8,703 nucleotides of DNA from NCBI GenBank assembly GCA_027489835.1, contig JAIXZF010000081.1, forward strand, positions 1 through 8,703, given 5' to 3'. Made by a program: the position numbers and the translations under genes. The notes below the pieces were generated by a model. It worked only from the letters and a program-made list of their open reading frames with translations, was not told where the DNA came from and searched no databases. This DNA is from Hyphomicrobiales bacterium (GTDB taxonomy: Bacteria; Pseudomonadota; Alphaproteobacteria; Rhizobiales; Beijerinckiaceae). Below, piece after piece: positions 4,936 through 8,703 of the stretch; the first letter of the stretch is position 1, and the number at the start of each line of letters is the position of its first letter.

Positions 4936-5940
4936 ATGCGTTTCAAATCCCTCGCCCTCGCCCTCGCCGGCGTCGCGATGTCCGCCGTCGCTGCGCTGGC
5001 GCAGCAGGCCGTGCAGCCCGCGGTGGTCTATGACCTCGGCGGCAAGTTCGACAAGTCGTTCAACGAGGCGGCCTACACCGGCGCCGAGCGCTTCAAGAAG
5101 GAGACCGGCGTCGATTACCGCGACTTCGAGATCCAGAACGACGCGCAGCGCGAGCAGGCCCTGCGCAATTTCGCCCAGCGCGGCCAGAACCCGATCGTCG
5201 CGGTCGGCTTCTCCTTCCGCGCTGCTCTGGAGAAGGTCGCGGCCGAGTTCCCCAACACTCGCTTCTCGATCATCGACTCGGCCGTGAACCTGCCGAACGT
5301 GCAGTCCATCGTCTTCAAGGAGCATGAGGGCTCCTATCTCGTCGGCGTCCTCGCCGGCCTCGCCACCAAGAAGAACACCGTCGGCTTCGTCGGGGGCATG
5401 GACATCCCGCTCATCCGCCGCTTCGCCTGCGGCTACGTGCAGGGCGTCAAGGCGGCCAAGCCCGCCGCCACCGTCATCCAGAACATGACCGGCACCACGG
5501 GCGCAGCCTTCCGCGATCCGGTGCGCGGCGGCGAGCTCGCCCGCGGCCAGATCTCCCAGGGCGCGGACGTGATCTATCATGCCTCCGGCGCCACCGGCAT
5601 CGGCGTGATGCAGGCCGCTGCCGATGGCGGCGCGCTCTCGATCGGCGTCGACTCGAACCAGAACGCCCTTCATCCGGGCAAGGTGCTGACCTCGATGCTC
5701 AAGCGCGTCGACGTCGCGGTCCACACCTCCTTCACCACGGCCCGCGCCGGCACCTGGAAGCCCGGCAACACCGTGCTCGGCCTCGCCGAGGGTGGCGTGG
5801 ATTGGGCCGACGACACCAACAATGCCCCGCTGGTCACCGCCGAGATGCGGGCCGCCGTCACCAAGGCCGCCGACGACATCAAGGCCGGCCGCGTCACGGT
5901 GCACGACTTCATGTCGAACAGCGCCTGCCCGGTGCAGTGA
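4936..5940 (+). CDS. BMP/PnrA family ABC transporter substrate-binding protein
   Basis: This 334-residue periplasmic binding protein begins with a signal peptide (MRFKSLALALAGVAMSAVAALA), probably cut after Ala22. There is no lipobox cysteine at the cleavage site, so it should be a soluble periplasmic protein. BMP-family signatures include VVYDLGGKFDKSFNEAA (30-46), IVAVGFSFRAALEKVA, FKEHEGSYLVGVLAGLA, GFVGGMDIPLIRRFACGY, and IGVDSNQN followed by VLTSMLKRVDVAV. Characterised members (PnrA/TmpC, BmpA) bind nucleosides, often purines, so nucleoside uptake is the best inference. The frame is open far upstream, but the ATG at 4936 has a strong GGGAGG at 4922-4927 eight bases before it and begins the signal peptide. 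It is the first gene of the importer operon, and a large hairpin follows its stop codon. Confidence 0.95.
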   Translation: MRFKSLALALAGVAMSAVAALAQQAVQPAVVYDLGGKFDKSFNEAAYTGAERFKKETGVDYRDFEIQNDAQREQALRNFAQRGQNPIVAVGFSFRAALEKVAAEFPNTRFSIIDSAVNLPNVQSIVFKEHEGSYLVGVLAGLATKKNTVGFVGGMDIPLIRRFACGYVQGVKAAKPAATVIQNMTGTTGAAFRDPVRGGELARGQISQGADVIYHASGATGIGVMQAAADGGALSIGVDSNQNALHPGKVLTSMLKRVDVAVHTSFTTARAGTWKPGNTVLGLAEGGVDWADDTNNAPLVTAEMRAAVTKAADDIKAGRVTVHDFMSNSACPVQ

Positions 5941-5945
5941 GCCCC

Positions 5946-5959
5946 GCCGCGCTGGCGGC
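5946..5959 (+). other. Small hairpin just after the binding-protein stop
   Basis: GCCGC (5946-5950) pairs with GCGGC (5955-5959) around a four-base loop, starting five bases after the stop codon at 5938-5940. It is short and could be chance in such GC-rich DNA, but it directly precedes the much stronger stem-loop at 5971-5999. Confidence 0.3.
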
Positions 5960-5970
5960 TTGAACGGAGC

Positions 5971-5999
5971 GGATGGCCGGGCCACAATCCCGGCCATCC
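5971..5999 (+). terminator. Intercistronic stem-loop between bmp and ATPase genes
   Basis: GGATGGCCGGG (5971-5981) and CCCGGCCATCC (5989-5999) form a perfect 11-bp stem with a 7-base loop. After TCA comes a short TTTT run (6003-6006), then the ATPase ribosome-binding site. It has the shape of a weak or partial terminator. In importer operons such structures commonly lower downstream expression or protect the binding-protein mRNA from 3' decay, giving excess binding protein over membrane components. The exact role here is inferred. Confidence 0.65.
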
Positions 6000-6017
6000 T
6001 CATTTTGAAGGCTCTTG

Positions 6018-7562
6018 ATGCCATCCCCTCCCGCCATCCAGATGACCGGCATCGACAAGCGCTTCGGCGCGGTCCACGCCAATGTCGCGGTCGACATGAC
6101 GGTCATGAAGGGCACGGTGCACGGGCTGATCGGCGAGAACGGCGCCGGCAAGTCGACGCTGATGTCGATCCTCTACGGCTTCTACCACGCCGATGCCGGC
6201 GCCATCGCCATCGAAGGCAAGCCGAGCCGCATCCGCACGCCGGCCGATGCCATCCATTCGGGCATCGGCATGGTCCACCAGCATTTCATGCTGGTCGAGA
6301 CCTTCACCGTGGTCGAGAACGTGATGCTCGGCGCCGAGGGCGGCGTCTTCACGGCCAGCGGCGCCTCCGCCATCCGCGCCAAGCTCCAGGCGCTGTCCTA
6401 TTCCTATGGCATGGACGTGAACCCGGATGCCGTGGCGGGCGACCTCGCCGTTGGCGAACTCCAGCGGGTCGAAATCCTCAAGGCGCTGGTCAAGGGCGCC
6501 GATATCCTCATCCTCGATGAGCCCACCGCCGTGCTCACCCCCACCGAGGTCGAGAAGCTGTTCGTGCTGCTGCGCCGCCTCGCCTCCGAGGGCAAGACGG
6601 TCATCATCGTCACGCACAAGCTCAAGGAGATCATGGCGGTGACCGACCGCGTCTCGGTGATGCGCCGGGGCGAGATGGTCGGCACGGTCGAGACCGCCTC
6701 CACCAGCCCGTCCGACCTCGCCGAGATGATGGTGGGCCGCCGCGTGGTGCTGACCGTGGACAAGGGCCCGGCCGAGCCCGGCCGCCCCGTGCTCGAGGTG
6801 CGCGGCCTCACCGTGCGCGATGGCCGCGGCACCGCCCGGCTCGACGACGTCAGCTTCACCGTGCGCGCCGGCGAGATCGTCGGCATCGCCGGCGTGTCCG
6901 GCAATGGCCAGTCGGAGCTGCTGGAGGCCATCGCCGGCATCCGGAAGCCTACCTTCGGTGAAGTGTTGCTGGAAGGAGCAAGGCTTGATCCCGGCGGCGC
7001 GGACGATCCGCTCGCGCTGCGCCACAAGGGCCTGCGCCATGTGCCCGAGGACCGCCACAGGATGGGGCTGGTGAAGCCGTTCGACGCCGCCGAAAGCGCC
7101 ATCCTCGGCTGCGCCGACGAGGACCGCTTCGGCCGCTGGCCCTTCCTCGACCGCGACGCCGTGATGGCCGACTGCGCCGCCAAGATGCAGGCCTTCGACG
7201 TGCGCCCCGCCGACCCCACGCTGCGCACCGCGCTGTTCTCCGGCGGCAACCAGCAGAAGATCGTGCTGGCCCGCGAGATCGAGCGCGATCCCAAGGTGCT
7301 GCTGGTCGGCCAGCCGACGCGCGGCGTCGACATCGGCGCCATCGAGTTCATCCACAAGCGGCTGATCGCGCTGCGCGATGCCGGCAAGGCGATCCTCTTG
7401 ATCTCGACCGAGCTCGACGAGGTGCTGGCCCTGTCCGACCGCGTGCTCGTCATGTGCGGAGGGCGCATCACCGGCGAGCGCCGCCCCGAGGACACCAACG
7501 AGCAGGACATGGGCCTGCTCATGGCCGGCGTCTCCGGCGACGCGCCGCAGGTGGCGGCATGA
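6018..7562 (+). CDS. ABC importer ATPase with two nucleotide-binding domains (nucleoside/sugar type)
   Basis: The 514-residue protein has two fused ABC domains, as in the ATPases of the NupA/YufO and RbsA type. It powers import by binding and hydrolysing ATP on the cytosolic side of the permease pair. Domain 1 shows Walker A GENGAGKST (39-47), a Q-loop in MVHQHFMLVETFTVVENVMLG, signature LAVGELQ (143-149), Walker B ILILDEPTA (163-171) and H-loop His200. Domain 2 shows a degenerate Walker A GVSGNGQSE (292-300), a good signature FSGGNQQK (407-414), a Walker B with Gln432 in QPTRGVD in place of the catalytic glutamate, and STELDE in place of the H-loop. This asymmetry is usual for the family. 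The ATG at 6018 is preceded by GAAGG at 6007-6011; the TTG at 6015 is in frame but less likely. Confidence 0.95.
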   Translation: MPSPPAIQMTGIDKRFGAVHANVAVDMTVMKGTVHGLIGENGAGKSTLMSILYGFYHADAGAIAIEGKPSRIRTPADAIHSGIGMVHQHFMLVETFTVVENVMLGAEGGVFTASGASAIRAKLQALSYSYGMDVNPDAVAGDLAVGELQRVEILKALVKGADILILDEPTAVLTPTEVEKLFVLLRRLASEGKTVIIVTHKLKEIMAVTDRVSVMRRGEMVGTVETASTSPSDLAEMMVGRRVVLTVDKGPAEPGRPVLEVRGLTVRDGRGTARLDDVSFTVRAGEIVGIAGVSGNGQSELLEAIAGIRKPTFGEVLLEGARLDPGGADDPLALRHKGLRHVPEDRHRMGLVKPFDAAESAILGCADEDRFGRWPFLDRDAVMADCAAKMQAFDVRPADPTLRTALFSGGNQQKIVLAREIERDPKVLLVGQPTRGVDIGAIEFIHKRLIALRDAGKAILLISTELDEVLALSDRVLVMCGGRITGERRPEDTNEQDMGLLMAGVSGDAPQVAA

Positions 7563-7572
7563 CCGGCCCCGC

Positions 7573-8676
7573 ATGAGCGCCAAAGCCGCCCCGATCTGGC
7601 TCACCGCCGGCCTCGTGCCGCTGGTCAACGTCGCCGTCGCCTTCCTCGCGGCGGGCGTGGTGGTGGCGATCATCGGCGAGAGCCCGCTGGAGGCGCTGGG
7701 CATCATGCTGCGCGGCGCGCTCGGCTCGCAGTACGGGCTGGGCTACACGCTCTATTACGCCACGAGCTTCATCTTCACCGGCCTTGCGGTGGCGGTCGCC
7801 TTCCATGCCGGCCATTTCAACATCGGCGGCGAGGGCCAGGCGCTGATGGGCGGGCTCGGCGCCGCTCTCGTGGCGCTCTCGCTGCCCTTCCTGCCATGGC
7901 CGATACTCCTGCCGCTATGCGTGCTCGGCGCCGCGGCGGCAGGCGCTCTCTGGGTCTTCATCCCGGCCTATCTGCAGGCCTATCGCGGCAGCCATGTCGT
8001 GATCACCACGATCATGTTCAACTTCCTCGCCGCGACGCTCTTGGTCTACCTGCTCGTCGGCCCCATGAAGATGGCGGGCTCGATGGCGCCCGAAACGGCC
8101 AAGTTCGTGCCGGGCGCCACGCTGCCGCTGATGAACCAGATGGCCGCGGCCTTCGGCATCACGCTCACGCGCACGCCGCTCAACCTCTCCTTCGTCTTCG
8201 CCATCATCGCCGCCGTGCTGGTCTGGGTGCTGATCTGGCGCACGCGCCTCGGCTACGCCATCCGCACCGTGGGCGCGAACCCGGACGCCGCGATCTATGC
8301 CGGCATCTCGCCCGCGCGCATCACCGTCATCGCGCTCCTCATCTCGGGCGGCCTCGCGGGCCTGATGGCCACCAACGAGATCCTCGGCGTGCAGGGCCGG
8401 CTCATCAACGAGTTCACCGCCGGCGCCGGCTTCGTCGGGATCGCGGTGGCGCTGATGGGGCGCGGCCATCCCTTCGGCATCGTGCTCGCCGCGCTCCTCT
8501 TCGGCGTGCTCTACCAGGGCGGCGCGGAGCTCGCCTTCGACAAGCCCAAGATCACCCGCGAGATGATCATCGTCATCCAGGGCTTCGTCATCCTCTTCGC
8601 CGGCGCGCTGGAGATGCTGTTCGCCGAGCGCATCGTGCAGCTCTACGGGCGCTTCGCGGGGAAGGCGCCGGCATGA
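7573..8676 (+). CDS. ABC transporter permease, BPD_transp_2 family (first permease)
   Basis: This 367-residue inner-membrane protein has about eight to ten hydrophobic segments, including residues 11-34, 60-78, 90-108, 110-133, 142-163, 204-222, 249-266, 281-315 and 331-350. Family motifs are VAFHAGHFNIGGEGQ (75-89), RGSHVVITTIMFN (138-150) and RTVGANPDAAIYAGI (231-245), the last in a cytoplasmic loop expected to contact the ATPase. It matches the larger permease of BMP-linked nucleoside importers (NupB/YufP type). The ATG at 7573 is 10 bases after the ATPase stop codon. No good Shine-Dalgarno lies at the usual spacing (GGTGG at 7553 is too far), so translation probably relies on coupling to the ATPase gene. 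Its stop overlaps the start of the second permease. Confidence 0.94.
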   Translation: MSAKAAPIWLTAGLVPLVNVAVAFLAAGVVVAIIGESPLEALGIMLRGALGSQYGLGYTLYYATSFIFTGLAVAVAFHAGHFNIGGEGQALMGGLGAALVALSLPFLPWPILLPLCVLGAAAAGALWVFIPAYLQAYRGSHVVITTIMFNFLAATLLVYLLVGPMKMAGSMAPETAKFVPGATLPLMNQMAAAFGITLTRTPLNLSFVFAIIAAVLVWVLIWRTRLGYAIRTVGANPDAAIYAGISPARITVIALLISGGLAGLMATNEILGVQGRLINEFTAGAGFVGIAVALMGRGHPFGIVLAALLFGVLYQGGAELAFDKPKITREMIIVIQGFVILFAGALEMLFAERIVQLYGRFAGKAPA

Positions 8677-8703
8677 GCGATCTGTTCCAGACCGTGCTGC
8701 TCG
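8673..8703 (+). CDS. Second ABC transporter permease (5' end only)
   Basis: An ATG at 8673 overlaps the stop codon of the preceding permease as ATGA. Ten codons are visible (MSDLFQTVLL) before the window ends. The ATGA overlap, unchanged strand and the usual bmp-ATPase-permease-permease order make this the smaller permease (NupC/YufQ type) of the same importer. Ten residues are too few to identify it by sequence, so the call rests on gene order. Confidence 0.72.
   Translation, partial: MSDLFQTVLL

Noticed and set aside
4903..6024. A 373-codon minus-strand open frame opposite the binding-protein gene
   Set aside because: Low-complexity Gly/Asp/Ala/Val shadow caused by high third-position GC; no ribosome-binding site or family motif.
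6000..7706. A 568-codon minus-strand open frame opposite the ABC ATPase
   Set aside because: It is the antisense shadow of a well-conserved gene, rich in Asp/His/Gly/Ala with no recognisable domain.

Overview
The window looks like chromosome of a GC-rich alphaproteobacterium, probably of the Hyphomicrobiales (Rhizobiales). The evidence is the yraN-gshB pairing, the very high G+C at third codon positions in most genes, and the protein sequences themselves. Genus cannot be fixed from the sequence alone. All genes except the two at the window edges are complete. No RNA genes, CRISPR arrays, insertion sequences or phage genes were seen.

Region 1 (1-1389, + strand) holds the 3' end of a YraN-family gene and a complete glutathione synthetase gene, gshB. 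Region 2 (1525-3959) is a small stress or detoxification module. A TetR-family repressor gene on the minus strand is divergent from a two-gene operon encoding an exported SnoaL/NTF2-like protein and an Ohr-type organic hydroperoxide reductase. A glutathione S-transferase-like gene converges on that operon. The tetR/snoaL spacer holds two near-identical 16-bp palindromes centred 42 bp apart. Each fills the 17-bp spacer of a predicted promoter, one for each direction. This is the clearest regulatory signal in the window, and it predicts that the TetR protein represses both its own gene and the snoaL-ohr operon. The GST gene has clearly less GC-biased codons than the surrounding genes.

Region 3 (4030-4767, minus strand) is a MoeB/ThiF/HesA-type adenylyltransferase that lacks the zinc-binding cysteine pairs of classical MoeB. 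Region 4 (4936 to the window end, + strand) is a BMP/PnrA-type ABC importer operon: periplasmic binding protein, double-domain ATPase, first permease, and the first ten codons of a second permease joined by an ATGA overlap. This gene order is typical of nucleoside (purine) uptake systems. Strong stem-loops lie between the binding-protein and ATPase genes and in the moeB/bmp divergent spacer.

Taken together, gshB, ohr and the GST-like gene point to a thiol/peroxide-defence neighbourhood, while moeB sits beside a likely nucleoside importer. No wholly new system is evident. The most noteworthy items are the paired operators, the possibly leaderless tetR transcript, the unusual TetR-ohr pairing, the zinc-less MoeB and the intercistronic hairpins.
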